A DNA stretch of 64,000 nucleotides. It comes from Branchiostoma floridae. Taxonomy: Eukaryota; Chordata; Leptocardii; Amphioxiformes; Branchiostomatidae. The translations under genes and the position numbers were made by a program. The first letter of the stretch is position 1; each line of letters opens with the position of its first letter. Under the pieces are notes generated by a model that was given only the letters and a program-made list of their open reading frames with translations, did not search any database and was not told the origin of the DNA. Shown here one piece after another: positions 23,231 through 35,691 of the stretch. The DNA lies in assembly GCF_000003815.2 (NCBI RefSeq), contig NC_049983.1:1637857-1701856 (forward strand). The letters run 5' to 3'.

Positions 23231-23990
23231 CTAATTCGAGAGTTATAAGACTAAGAAGTGGAGGGCCTCAAAAGCCAAAAACCAAATTCAGCCTCGGGCT
23301 GCAAGGTATTTTCTGAATGAAGTTTCAAAGTTAACTCATATGTTTATCTGCTTGACCAGTGCCCTCAAAGATACTTTATTATTGATAAATGATAGATAAT
23401 TTATCATTCACTTCCTGAGTGATATGCCTCTCCAAGAGCTTTGTTCGGTATTCTATAGAATGTAGATAGAATGATTATGATGTGAACATTGTGGAAATAA
23501 TTGGGTTGGGGGCGAAACCAAAAATACATGCGATCGCCCTTTGCGTACGTCATTTCGAAACCCATTGAAGACTATGGAAGAACAAATTCCTGTAAATTCG
23601 CCAGTTACACATTAAACAGGTGAAACGAACAAGCTATTTATGAAGCAAAGTTTTCCGATAATTCAGGAAAAAAATACATAGGAGTAAGTAAAATTGAGGA
23701 CTCAGATTAATCTTTCCTGTTCGCAATATACAATTTTGATATTTGTTGTTTGTAATCTTTAAAATGATTCATATATTCATGAATGATTAGTGTAATAACC
23801 ACTTAGTGCGTAAATATGATGAGGACGATTTGTTATTCAGGATAAATGAATAATTTAGTATGCACTCTCTGAGTGTTATGTTCCGCGCCAGGGCTTTGTT
23901 CAGTGCTCTATAACCGTACATGTAGAAAGGTTAATTTTTATATTTCTCACCCATAAACAAGCGTCTTTTGTTGAGTCTTTGACATTCCCT
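23231..23990. other. Gene-free, AT-rich stretch with an internal repeat
   Basis: About 23370-23490 and 23820-23935 are diverged copies of one sequence (ATAATTTA..., ACTT/CTCTGAGTG.TATG, GCTTTGTTC). Nothing else is seen. Confidence 0.4.
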
Positions 23991-23999
23991 CTAACGTGA

Positions 24000-24145
24000 T
24001 GGCAGGAGACAAAAAATGCATTCTGGGAAAGTGGGTTAATTCACCTTTGACCTGCTTCACCTTCACCTCTGACCCCACGGTACGACAGAAAGATAAAGCT
24101 GCAGCGTCCCGGTTTACACGAAAAGAAAACATCATTAGAAGGCAG
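24000..24145 (+). other. Non-coding leader exon of the zinc-finger gene at 25269; 5' end approximate
   Basis: Ends GAAGGCAG/gtaagacc. Similar to the leader exons ending at 10723, 35691 and 46860. The intron to the coding exon would be about 1.1 kb. Contains no ATG-led frame of note. Confidence 0.5.
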
Positions 24146-24172
24146 GTAAGACCTAATTTATAAGCAGATCTT

Positions 24173-24284
24173 GCGGTGGCATAAGATATTTTTTATAAGC
24201 TGGGGGAGAAGTTTAGCCGGCGGTGAAATAAAACTCCTCTGTAGGCTAAACTTCCCCCAGCTTATGATACTATCTTATGCCGCC
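24173..24284. repeat. Long hairpin
   Basis: Arms at 24173-24218 and 24244-24284, about 40 bp, pair almost fully (AAGCTGGGGGAGAAGTTTAGCC-type arm), with a loop of about 25 nt. It lies just inside the intron after the leader exon. May be a small inverted-repeat element. Confidence 0.7.
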
Positions 24285-25261
24285 GTAAAAAATATTGGCT
24301 CGAATCTCTTTTATTACCCACTCGGAGTAATACATCAATGGGACCTTAATATCATATCCTATGTTCATATCTTTTTATTTCATGGTTGATTTTTGCTTTG
24401 CTTATTTGTTGTAATTATTTTCGGTGGCAGCAATAATATTATAAGTTACGACTTGAGTGAGTCGCCCACATGTATATGTTGCAATAAAAAAAGAAAACTC
24501 GCCCTCTTGGTCGATTCCCATGCAAAGTAGCCAGTTATCACAGATCTGTTGGCACGCGAGGAGCAGGTGGGGATATTTCACACCAAGGACGTTTTATCAC
24601 ATCATTGTTTATGCCCATTGTCCTTCGATGGTTGCCTGTTAAATTAGCCGTGAAGACTTCGGAGGGCGTACGCGTATTTTCTTGTTAGGGATTGTACGAT
24701 ATATTTAACAGTTAGTTAGCCAGGTCGTCATACGTCCTACGCACCCCTCACCGGAAATAGCCTCGAGGTGATCTTTGAAAGCAAGGAATGACGTATCCGG
24801 GGGCTGGACTCTTTTTCAATGTTTCAAGTTGCGGGGAAAGGTTTAATTATTGTATATCATCTACTATCAAGATTTCCCCCCGTTTCTTTACTGCACCTGT
24901 TGTGTGCATCGAATTTGAATTTAGTATAGCTAAAGGGTCAGCTATAATTTTATTCCAGAAACATACTGTATTCATGTACTACAGCACTTGGTTGTCTGAT
25001 AACCAGAATTCCTGAATTTTTCCCTTTTGGGTAGAATTAATTCTATTTGATATAAGAAAGGTTCTGAGCTAAATTAACGGGTTGCGTACTAGATTGAAAG
25101 GGCTGACAAGGAATTTGCTGACGTTTCTCTACCTAAGAAAAGTATGAAAAATATATATATTTCTTTTTTTAAACATGCCAAACTTGGGTTGAAGTTTTCG
25201 GATTGATTTAATGCTCAAATATCACGATGAGTTATTTAAAATGATTTCTTCATTATTTTAG

Positions 25262-26504
25262 TTAAGACATGGCAACAGCAGGACATGGGTCTCACACCAA
25301 AGTGGAGCAGAACTGTTACGATGCGTCCCTCACTGAGGTTCCGCTGGTTGACTGCGACAGCAAAACAAGCATTGCTGAAAACCAGACAGCAGCACAAGGT
25401 ATCAAGAACTCTAGTGAGAAACACTTCACTTGTGAGGAGTCTGGCTTCAGCACAGCTCGAAATACTAACTTTTCTGTGCATATGAGAACATATACAGGTG
25501 AGAAACCATACAGGTGTGACCAGTGTAATTATTCTGCTGCACGGAAACCCACATTAGAAGAGCATATTGCAGGAAAACACACCGGTGAGAAACCCTACAT
25601 GTGTGGGGAGTGTGGGTACAGGACAGCTTACAGGTCAGCCTTATCCCAACATATGAGAACCCATACTGGAGAAAAACCCTACAAGTGCGACCAGTGTGAC
25701 TATTCTGCAGCGTATAAATACAGTTTGAATCGTCATGTGACAGCAATGCATACTGGTGAACAACCCTACATGTGTGACAGTTGTGGGTTCGGGACTGCTC
25801 GGAAGTTTTCTTTGTTTCAACATATGAGAACCCATACAGGAGAAAAACCCTACAAGTGTGACCAGTGCGACTTTTCTGCAGCGCAGAAACCCAACCTTGA
25901 CCTCCATGTAGCAGCAAAACACACAGGTGATAAACCCTACATGTGCGATGACTGTGGATATAGGGCAGTTCAGAGGTGTACGCTATCCAGACATATGAGA
26001 ACTCATACCGGAGAAAAACCCTACAAGTGTGACCATTGTGACTATACTGCAGCAGGAAAGGCCACTGTTGACAACCATATTGCAGTAAAACACACTGGTG
26101 TGAAACCCTACATGTGTGGGGAGTGTGGGTTCAGAACAAATCAAAAGTCTAAGTTATCCAGGCATATGAGAACTCATACTAGGGAGAAGCCCTACAAGTG
26201 TGACCAGTGCGACTATTCTGCTGCTGTGAAATCCACTCTGGACAGGTATCTAGCAAGGCACACTGGTGAGAAGCCATACATGTGTGGGGAGTGTGGGCAC
26301 AGGACAACTCAGAAATATACCTTATCCAGGCATATGAGAATCCATACTAGCGAGAAGCCCTACAAGTGTGACCTGTGCGACTATTCGGCAGCACAGAAAT
26401 CCACTTTGGACAACCATGTGGCAGCAAAACACGAAGGTTACAAACAAAGAAACAAAAAAAAAGAAAAAAGAAACATCGACATTCCCCAACACCGCTCTCT
26501 TTAA
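25262..26504 (+). CDS. C2H2 zinc-finger protein, about 11 fingers (CDS from ATG at 25269)
   Basis: Acceptor attttag/TTAAGACATGG sets the exon start; ATG at 25269. 411 residues: a leader of about 48 residues, one degenerate finger (CEES...HMRTY, two ligands lost), then eleven fingers alternating types A and B. Many type B fingers use H-X4-H (HIAGKH, HVAAKH). The ninth has Tyr in place of the first zinc His (DRYLARH), so it is probably weak. The tail is basic (QRNKKKEKR), a possible nuclear-localisation signal. Leader exon at about 24000-24145; the poly(A) signal near 27110 resembles that of the gene at 37147. Confidence 0.88.
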
Positions 26505-27130
26505 GAACGCTTAGCGGCTGCCAGAATACTGCAGCACTACGATTACCACGCCCCCTGCCCCATTATAGCCGACAATATGGATAACGTCGTGGCTAATACC
26601 TACGCCTGCTATCCCGACCGTCGGTCTTGGACCAGTTGGGTACCATTTGGACAAGGTTCTTCACTCACTACAAAACTTCGCTTACACCGGTCGGTGTTAT
26701 TCAATGTTAAGTCCAAGGAATCAACAAAAATAATCACGAAGTTTGGAAAAAATGTTTGGACTTCAAAGTTACAGAAAAAGCTGATGAAGAACAAAGAAAT
26801 TAAACTCATAGATGGATTAGAGGAATAGTGTACAGATAATGAAGCTGAAAGAAACAGATTATTTCAAACAGTTGCCACAATTTCACCGAGCTTTTACCAT
26901 CACCAAAATGATATCTTTCAACTAAAAGCACAAACTCCAATCATTATACAGAACGTGGAGCAGTCCATTAACCACTGCCTTCAAAGAAGAAGTCAAACCC
27001 GACAATAGCATCATTTGTACCATATAGTGGATTAGACCCTAGTGTTGTGTATCTTCTATTCTTAGTGTTTGAGATTGTACATGCAATTAGCCTTCGGGCA
27101 TGATTTTGCAAATAAAACAAGGATTGATCG
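26505..27130 (+). other. Probable 3' UTR and poly(A) site of the zinc-finger gene
   Basis: The segment TGCAATTAGCC...GGGCATGA.TTTGCAA.TAAA at about 27083-27117 recurs at about 38965-39000 downstream of the sister gene, which supports a shared 3' end. A small open frame at 26577-26828 has no recognisable domain. Confidence 0.5.
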
Positions 27131-28840
27131 ATTAAAACTTCGTCTTGCCTTTTCTTTGCTTTGTTATTATCTATTCTTTGATTCACTACATAAGGCCATA
27201 GCAAGTATATTTTATGGATGACATACTAAGCAGACGGCAAAACTAGTGAGATAGGGCGGGAAAAAAACAAGATGGGTAAAAATAACAAGATTGCTAAATT
27301 TTCCAAATATACGCACTAAACGTAAACAAAAAGAAGTGAAGTGACGTAACATGGTATCACGTCCTACAAGGTATTCATTTCTGTGCTCAAGACGTGTACT
27401 AGTGTAGTACAGGTGACACTAGTGTGGTAGACTGGTATCACTTACCAACATGGGAAAAACACTCATGGCTTCCATATTGGGGCCACTTTTACAACTATCT
27501 AACTAAATTTTTAGCTTCGCTTTTATAACTACAGTCATGGCTACCTGGCTAGTGTCACTTCTACAAGTACAACATTTAGCCTACAACACAACATATTTGC
27601 CCACTTTAGTAATTTCTTATCATGTTGACCATCTAAGAAGGGAAAAAAATTCTTTTTTTTTTCTTTCTGAAATCAGACGAAAATTATTGCGCGCGCTGAT
27701 GTTATCCATACAATTCTGTGGCCTAAGGTTGATAACAAGACACCATGCCGGATAGCAACCACTTTACGAAATGAACTGGAATCCTGGTGAGTAATTATAT
27801 GTATTTCTCCGTATTTTTGGCGAATACAGGCGAATGCAGGCGAATCCGACAACGTCTTCGCTACAAATCCGAACATCGGAAACAGTTACCCGGAAACTGA
27901 AAACGACGAATATCCAAAAATATGGATTTTGACAAATACGGAACCGTATTTTTGTTGTTTTGTCTTTTTCTGTGAATCAGTGACAAATCCGAACATCGGA
28001 TTCCGTTATTCGAAACCTCAAATCCGACAAAATCCGAAATCAAGGATTTTCGACATATACGTAACCGTATTCTGTCTGTATTTTTTGTGAAGCCAACAAG
28101 GAATCCGTAACAAATCCGAACATCGGAACCGTTATTACGACAGAATCCGAAAATAAGGTTTTGAGGATGATAGTATTATTTCCGTTTTTCTATAAATCCT
28201 TAACAGATCCGAACATCGGATTTTTTTTATTCGGAACCTTAACCGGAAATTCTACAAAATACGAAAACAAGGATTTTCGACATAGCCGCATTTACGATCG
28301 TATCTGATACGGATGTTGTCAGATTCAAAATACGACCTTTACAGAATCTACCACATATTCTGACCCAGAATATCTTTACATTCGCCAAAAATACGTACTC
28401 GTTACTCGATACAACACACGAACTTTGATAAATAATTCGTTATTCATACGTAATTTCTATGATCTAATGATATCCCATTCATCATTGTTCTATGCTATGG
28501 ATTTGGAGAAATTCTTTCCAGAAACACACTGCTCGTGGACGCAGGAAGGCACGCACTACCACCTGGCAACATTAATAGTTTTGTATTGTTTTATGTAGCC
28601 GTGGATTCTCAAAAATATGATGTTAAGCTTACTGATTCGTCCGTTAGGAACTTTGTGAATGTTAAGTACTCATTGTACGTACTTATGTATTGCATGCGTA
28701 GGTGGAACGTTGGAATTGTATACGTAGTGTATCATGTAGGCCATGGGAGAACTTGAAAATAAATTTCTGTGGTTGATGCTGAAAACTGTGCTTGTCGATT
28801 CTTGCAAAGCATAGATTAAATTTATCTAGAACATTTTTTT
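27131..28840. repeat. Gene-free stretch with a degenerate tandem repeat
   Basis: Between about 27800 and 28300, AAATCCGAACATCGGA recurs at about 27864, 27986, 28113 and 28207 within longer similar units (ACGGAACCGTATTT, CAAGGATTTTCGACATA). The spacing is uneven, at 90-127 bp. About 27675-27740 resembles 45530-45590 (GCGCGC..GAT.TTATCCATA), another dispersed repeat. No gene supported. Confidence 0.5.
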
Positions 28841-28844
28841 TTTA

Positions 28845-29743
28845 TTCCTGGAGCCGGGGGCTGGAGCCTTGGGCTCTTTTGACCCCAATTCGTAATTTCA
28901 AAACGGCTTAAGTTACGATCACCAAATTCAGAGGGAATGATGCACTGGCAAAGTTTTATATTTCCTGTAATTTCGGTATCGTTATGACGTAATGTGACGT
29001 AATAATGACGTCATAATGTCATATTTTGGGCAAAAATCGTCTAAATATTAAATATCCGCTATAACTAAAGGTATTAAACAAAACGATAACTATAAAGTGT
29101 CCCTTATTGCTGTCAAAGTGTGCCAAGTCTTTTGTTGCCAATGACGACGACACTGACGCCTATATGACGTCATAAAATGACGTCATTTGTCCGCCATCTT
29201 GGATCGACAATGTTTAATTTTCTAAATTAGGTTTCTTTTTTTCATATAACCTCAAAACCAAATACAAGTGGACTAAAAAGGTACAAGTGATTGTATTTTG
29301 TAAGAAAATAAAAGGTCTTGACAGAATTTGAATAGAAATAACATGTATTTACTGTTGATAATGACATTGTCCGACACCTTGGATTTTGACCCATTACGTC
29401 ATCAAATTACCATAAATTATAGATATTTTAATAGAAATGTAAATTCAAATTACACAGGATGTTAATAATATAGATAAACAGGTGTGGTCTTGTAATGAAA
29501 CCATGAAATCCTATAATTAAAACTGAAATAGAGAGTAAATTTGGTGAAATATGCCTGTCAGGAACCCACTGCCATGGCAACACAAAAAAGAATAAACTCA
29601 GAATTTTTCGCAGAGTTATTGAGAACAATATTTTAGGAAAAGTCATCAAGTTTCATAGTCCTAGCACACGTCGTTCGGTAGTTATATGACGTCAAAGTTG
29701 ACGCAGACACTTTTATACCCCCCTCCCCCTTGTCTAGAAGGGG
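28845..29743. mobile_element. Diverged MITE related to the TTAA family
   Basis: The right end reads ...GGGGTTAA, inverse CCCCTTCTAGAC, close to CCCTATTCAGAC. The interior contains TGACGTCATTTGTCCGCCATCTTGG (in pieces) and a GCCATGGCAACA segment shared with other copies. The left terminus is unclear. Confidence 0.5.
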
Positions 29744-31459
29744 TTAAGCCCTGGACGATCGCGATTCAAAATATATCAGACGAAGACAGTTGTTCATCTT
29801 TATGGTTATTTGTGTATTTTTGTGTAATATGATATTAGATTTAATTGCGTTTTCTTAGATAGATAGTGTAGATAAACACTATATGTATAACGTTACCTGT
29901 GTCTTGATCGAGATAAACCCGCACAACCTATTTTTAGTATAACGTAAATGGTAGACCCTTTGTGTGATTGACGTATGTGAAATCCAGCTCACGTAAGGCG
30001 GTCAATGACCCGTCGTCACCCCGATACGACTAGAATCAGCGACCCCAAACATCCCCGGCACTTGTGGTACAGTTGGATTCAATACAGTCCATCAGCAGTA
30101 AGAAGAATGAAGAGATTATTGGATAATTCTGAATGCTTCTTGATGATGTCGGAAACAATCCTCCGGACGTTTTTGCACTGCCATGTTGTTTGGCTGATTT
30201 TAGCCGAACGACAAAATGGCTCTTTATTTGTCATATATTTTGTGAATGTTTCTGACTGCAATTTGGTAAGCCTGTCCTGAAACAGATTTAAACATATGTT
30301 TATTTGATTTCGTTGCTTCATTTGAATCTTTTCTGGCCCGATATTTCTGTTTATTTCATGCTCGCGACTGTATTTCATACCATCTATATTATCAAATCAG
30401 TATGACCTAAGCAAACTCATACATTAATTCGCTCACATATAGACACACATACATGCATATTTTCCTAAATGCAAAACACCAAACTTGTTCGACATATCAT
30501 GGTGCTCAACACTTTCTACATGCAAATATAAATTTTCCTAACACGGCATCTGTAAAAAAAACACAACACGTATTCTCATGTATCAAAAACGTCGCCTAGT
30601 ACTGTTTATTAGAATTGCATTTTATTAGAACTGTTAAACTCTATGAAAAATATTGATAATGAATAACAGTGCATCCGTCACAGACACACACAAACACGCA
30701 TGTTCAAGATGCTGAACAAAATTTTTTTCTAGAACATATTTTCTAATCTATGATAAGACGAAAGGAAAACTGGTAAAGGAAAGGGAGGCAAGTAAACTGA
30801 CGGGGTCGCCATAATTTGCATAAATAGACATCCGAGACGGGAACCGGGGACGTACGGAAATTAAAATAGTACTTACATCGGTCAAACATGATGAACCGTT
30901 CATCTATCGATATCGTTGGTTAGTACGTAAACGTATACAGCATAATTTTGTCAACAAGGTGATGCCTGATCTTAAAAGCCAGTGATTGCAGGTCGACTAA
31001 GAATTGCAAGGTGACGTTTTTTTGAAAAACTGTTTTTCTGCTTTAGCTTTTAGGTTATGACGTGTGACTTACAAATAAAACGATTTGCCAAATGGTGAAA
31101 AATCAAGCAAGCGGCCTGCCCTCAGTGCTGAACACTTTATAGCTATATAGATACATGCGCATTACAAGTACAAAACCATGAGATGCATATTAGATACATA
31201 TATTCATATACATGCATCTGTGGCCGGTGCTCGATCAACCCTCCCCCACCCATGTGCCAAATCTTAGTTATCTCCCATTATTGTGTATAATCCCTTAACT
31301 GTAACGTTTCGAATACCAACATGAATCTTAACCAACAGTACTGGGTTTACTTACACTCATTTTACCCGTGTACATCTTGGACATACAGACATACGTTGTC
31401 TTCTAATTACCTCTCATGTAGATCTTTACCAGCATCAGTGGGTCATGGGGTTGTTAGCC

Positions 31460-31505
<46 letters not shown>

Positions 31506-32086
31506 TCTATATATCCTACACTATAACTCAAAAAACATTACATTTTCAAACATTTAGTAATAGAGGAGAATCCGGAATTCTACCAGGACCTTTAAGTTAC
31601 CAGAACTTCAGATTAGAACCTCAGATGAAATTGTTTTGGAAAATAGACTGACTCTTTTGACAAGTTACATTTCTATCTAGTCAGTTTCACACAAAGAAGC
31701 TGGCAGAAAAAAAATGGCCAATAGCAAGGATGCCAAAAAAATAATGCAACATAGCTAACTCGAAAAAACGGTTGAGAACATTGAGTCACTAACTCATAAT
31801 GGACTCCATAAGAATTCCAATCTCCCCTAGGAGGATTCCGAATTCCCCTGGATTCCAATCTCCCCTGTGACATATACATAGATATATTCTACTAAGATAC
31901 ATTTAGTACCTGCATCTTGGAAATAATTAAATGTTGCTATGAACAAAAGGCTGCAAATTTTTAAACCTAGTACCTGGCACTCGGCATCTACAGACGTTTC
32001 GTTAAAAAAAAGTTTTTACCTGTACGAGCTCTATTCTCAGTTTAATTTGACAATTTAGCTATTCTGTACCAATGCTTCTGACATAT
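29744..32086. other. Gene-free stretch with AT microsatellite
   Basis: A pure (TA)n run at about 31463-31502 and a few GAATTCC/AATCTCCCCT repeats at about 31810-31868. Nothing else recognised. The last part probably includes the 3' UTR of the minus-strand gene that starts at 33310. Confidence 0.45.
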
Positions 32087-33312
32087 TTAGTGTTTCTTTG
32101 AAGTGTGCCTTCTAAGGTGTCTGTTTAATGTGCGTTTCAGTGCAGCAGAATAGTCACAATAGTCACACTTGTAGGGTCTTTCTCCTGTATGAGTTCTCAT
32201 ATGTATGGGTAAGTCAGACTTCTTAGCTGTCCTGTACCCACACTCGCTACACGTGTATGGTTTTTCACCAGTGTGCTGTCTTAAATGTTGCTCCAAATTA
32301 GCTTTCTGTGCAGCAGAATAATCACACTGGTTACACTTGTAGGGCTTTTGCCCTGTATGGGTTCTCATGTGTACTGATAAGTTAGACCTATAGGCGGCCC
32401 TGTATCCACACTCCCCACACATGTAGGGTTTCTCCCCTCTGTGTTTTGCTAAATGTGCGTCCAAAGTGGATTTCTGTGTTGTAGAATAGTCACACTGGTC
32501 ACACTTGTAGGGTTTTTCTCCTGTATGAGTTTTCATATGTCGGGATAAGTGACACTTGTTAGCTGTGCTGTATCCACACTCCCTAAAAATGTAGGGGTTC
32601 TCACCACCACTGTGTTTTGCTAAATGTTGGTTCAAATTAGACTTCTGTGCTGCAGAATAGTCACACTGATCACACTTGTAGGGCTTTTCCCCTGTATGTG
32701 TTCTGATATGTGCGTATAAGACGCGTCTACGAGCCGTCCTGTACCCGCACTCCCCACATAGGTAGGGTTTGTCAGCGGTACGTTCAACCACAATGCCTAT
32801 AGTCTCCTGTACCTGTGAGGTTAATGTACTTTGAGGTTGGGGAAATCTTACGTCACACGTTTCCTGCTGCAGGCCCATGTGTGTTGTCTGGGTCTCCCCG
32901 CTGTCACTCTCCTTCCCAGGGTGTTCTTTACAGTCCATCTCATGCCCAGGATGACCAGAACACAGGTCACTAGTAGAAATTTCACAGTTGGACTCTTCCA
33001 TTTCTGCTCTAACACCGCATATTCCGTCGTTCGGAATGTCATTTTTCTCTGCCTGCTGCCGTCCTGTATTTGTTGTCTGCTCCCAACTGTTGTGAGTCTC
33101 GTTCCGAGGATGCCCGGTTAATTGGGTTGTGCCAAAGTAGTCGTAGGTCTCCTGGTCCTCACTGTACGTTTCCTGACGCAGCACATTCTCTTGTTTATCC
33201 TGTTTCGCATGCCATTCAGTGTCTCTTGTCTCCTCTTTGATTTGCATCTCGTTTACAGTATCTTCCCCATTAGGTTCTTGATTGGGCGGCAGACACGTGA
33301 ACTCCGACATGT
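32087..33312 (-). CDS. C2H2 zinc-finger protein, 8 fingers, acidic leader (CDS from ATG at 33310)
   Basis: Start set at 33310 by the acceptor ccattttag/ACATGTCGG; further upstream frame is intron. 407 residues: a long acidic, Gln/Glu-rich leader (1 to about 190; [13 protein letters not shown]..., PGHE/PGKE motifs), then eight fingers of alternating A and B types. The third finger reads IFREC, so its first zinc Cys is Phe. The leader matches the one in the partial gene at the window start, so the two form a subfamily. The acidic leader could act in activation or recruitment, but no named domain is visible. The leader exon probably lies at about 34990-34892. Confidence 0.88.
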
Positions 33313-33654
33313 CTAAAATGGTGGTAAGAAAACACGGATAAGATTTTTTTTTCTTCAAACAAATCTTTTACAAACATTTCACAAAATAGAAATGGGTAAA
33401 GAGTCGAAGTAGTGGACCCGTTTTAGGTATTCGGTTGTTTTTTCTAGTTACAAAATCTTTAAGTGATACAACAGTATAGGCCAATGACCTATAGGTTCGA
33501 TCTAGGAAATAAATATACGCCTGCGGCGGCATATACTGGTATTCCTTTCACAAAACAATTTAGAGGCCGGACAACCATACCAATGTTCATGTTCTAAAAC
33601 TCAGGTAGGTGATATTTGACAGGATATTTCTGCCACGATTCCCGTTGGTAAGTA

Positions 33655-34529
33655 CAGTCAAACCTGCCCAAGACACGGGGGACCGGGAAAAAACGGTCGA
33701 TTTGGGCAGGTGGTCGCTGAGAAGAGTATCGACTTAAAACATGCCCGATGCAAACTGTAAATTGTAAATTTAACCCCAAGCTTTTATCGAGCTTTTATCC
33801 GATACAGTGTTTTAAAGCTCAATATTTGTACACTAACGTTTTAGACAGTAAGGGAACTTTGATGCTGTCAGTTACTATACAAGCCTTCATGCGTCGCTGT
33901 GTTCTTGATCGCCATATCTGAAATAACTACGGTGCACCTTTCGAATTCGATGCCCGGTACGTCCCGATAGCGTACTTACCCACGAGGGTGAATGTACAGT
34001 ACAGTTGGACAAAAGCATTACACAGATCTTTCTTTAAAAAGTATGAGGCTATATACGTTTCAGCAGTCGTTCACTTCATAATGATATAGATTTAAAAGAA
34101 AAAAACTTCTGTAACAACTAAAGTCGAATTTTCTTACAACGAAATTTCCTCTCATATTACAGTAGACTGCCCGATTGACCCACCCATTGACCGCCGCCAT
34201 CCTTATTTGACTTGACTTGACTTGACTTTATTCAGATCCACTTTTAGCTATCATAATATTGTAATGGCAGTCAAAATCCGACGCAAACTGGCCTATTTTG
34301 GGCACAAAATCGCGCTAGTAATCATAGAAAATCGATGAAAACCTCAATTTTGAAAATGATGCGGTCGTTATGGGTCCCGATTTGGGCCGAGGTCGCGTTG
34401 GCCAGGTGGTCGTTGAGAAAAGGTCGTTTAATGCTTACGTCAATGGGAAAAAAATCGGGACCGAGAAAAAGCGGTCGAAATGGCCAGGTGGTCGTTGAGA
34501 AGAGGTGGCCGATCGGGCAGGTTTGACTG
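33655..34529. mobile_element. pogo-like MITE in the intron of the minus-strand zinc-finger gene
   Basis: Inverted ends CAGTCAAACCTGCCC with TA on both sides (33653-33654, 34530-34531), 875 bp. Internal GGTGGTCG(C/T)TGAGAAGAG is repeated near both ends. TA duplication with CAGTCAAACC ends is typical of Tc1/mariner-pogo relatives. It carries a LINE/SINE-like tail at about 34206-34245 (a TTGAC run, AATAAAG on the minus strand). No transposase. Confidence 0.7.
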
Positions 34530-34559
34530 TATAGGCAGCATTGATACCTAAATTTTGCC

Positions 34560-34757
34560 CACTCACAGTTGTTGACATCTGCACAGACTGTACAATTTGT
34601 TAATAGAAGAGTGGACAAGCAAATATACAAAGGAGCTAAGTACTGAGGAGACGCCTCGACCACGTTTATCAGCCTCATTACTCAACATAATGGGTACCTA
34701 CTGGCTGCAAATACACCCGATCTTACTAATATTATTACTATTATTATTATTATTATA
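34560..34757 (+). mobile_element. SINE 3' tail with (ATT)n end
   Basis: GAGACGCCTCGACCACGTTT through TACTGGCTGCAAATACACC (about 34650-34720) matches, in inverse orientation, the tail of the 5S-type SINE at 59940-60190. It is followed by a run of ATT units at about 34727-34757. Confidence 0.6.
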
Positions 34758-34891
34758 ACTGCCGCCAATTTACCAGTAGTTGAAATGCCCCCCTCCCGAT
34801 CAACTTTACCTATAGAAAACACACTTCTAATTCTAAGTTACCGCTGAGAAAGAACAAACCAGGAATCATAAGCGACAACTACGGGCCTTAC

Positions 34892-34990
34892 CTGTAGGTC
34901 TTTGGTTGGTAGCAGTTTTCACGGTTTCTAGAATTCCCTAAAAATCCCGTCAAATCGGAGATGACATCGAAGACGCAAAACAAAATGGCG
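34892..34990 (-). other. Leader exon and promoter of the minus-strand zinc-finger gene; 5' end approximate
   Basis: Minus-strand donor GACCTACAG/gtaagg ends the exon at 34892. At its 5' side lies CCGCCATTTTG, a YY1-type promoter element. Confidence 0.4.
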
Positions 34991-35010
34991 GATGTCTGGA
35001 GGTGGCAAAG
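34985..35010 (+). CDS. Possible first coding exon of an unknown plus-strand gene
   Basis: ATGGCGGATGTCTGG... runs nine codons (MADVWRWQ...) to a donor AAAG/gtgaga at 35010. AAAATGGCGG is a common YY1-type start in metazoan promoters and is shared head-to-head with the minus-strand leader exon. No downstream exon is identified. Confidence 0.25.
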
Positions 35011-35579
35011 GTGAGAGGTTACAAACCTGATATATACCTGACGCTGGGTCAAATCAAAGATCGCGGCATAACACTTTACTCTCGTGGTTTAAACCGTAGT
35101 AAAATTACGCTCTACCTCGACTTGTACTTTTCAGATTGTGTCATGCTTTGTCTTCCCAAATCCGATATGAAGGATGATATGCGCAGGATATCATTGCTCA
35201 ATTTAAATTTAGAATTAATGAAAATGCCAGAGGAAAATGGCCTTATTTAACTAGGATTTAAATAAATGTGCTGTATTTTGCTTAGTGTACACCTATTGTA
35301 TTTTGAGAAATTGTCTGAAATTCTGAACATATCGGTCGAATTCAATGTTCTTGTCCACCCCTGGGTCGCGGTTAAAAGTAGCAGAAAACAGTTTTTCGCA
35401 CCAAAGGGAGGAAGTTCAGGGTAGAGTTTACAAGATATGTGAAAATGAGTTTAAGTTCGTCTGCTCGTTCTCCTATTAAAAAAAAAAACAAACTTTTATT
35501 TCAAGGTGTTATGCCACCTTAAAGGGTAGCAACTCTGAAGTGTAGGCGGAACGCGCTACACGCTAAATTTGTATAACCA

Positions 35580-35691
35580 GGCATTAAATTGACCTTTCAC
35601 CCAACAGTGTCAGTCACCTTTCACCTTTTACAGCTCCAGCCAGACGCTTGCAGGAGGATTGTGCGCAGGTGATAATCATCACTGGAAGCAG
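35580..35691 (+). other. Non-coding leader exon of the zinc-finger gene at 37147; 5' end approximate
   Basis: Ends CACTGGAAGCAG/gtaagaacg. Almost identical to 46740-46860. Confidence 0.55.

Noticed and set aside
25465-25917. Antisense frames rich in HTCRVF/HTGHTC over zinc-finger exons (also 21210-21485, 48680-49276, 55704-56135)
   Set aside because: Mirror images of the finger repeats on the opposite strand; no independent signal.
30005-30280. Plus-strand frame of 91 codons
   Set aside because: No domain, no splice context and no repeat; looks like a chance frame.
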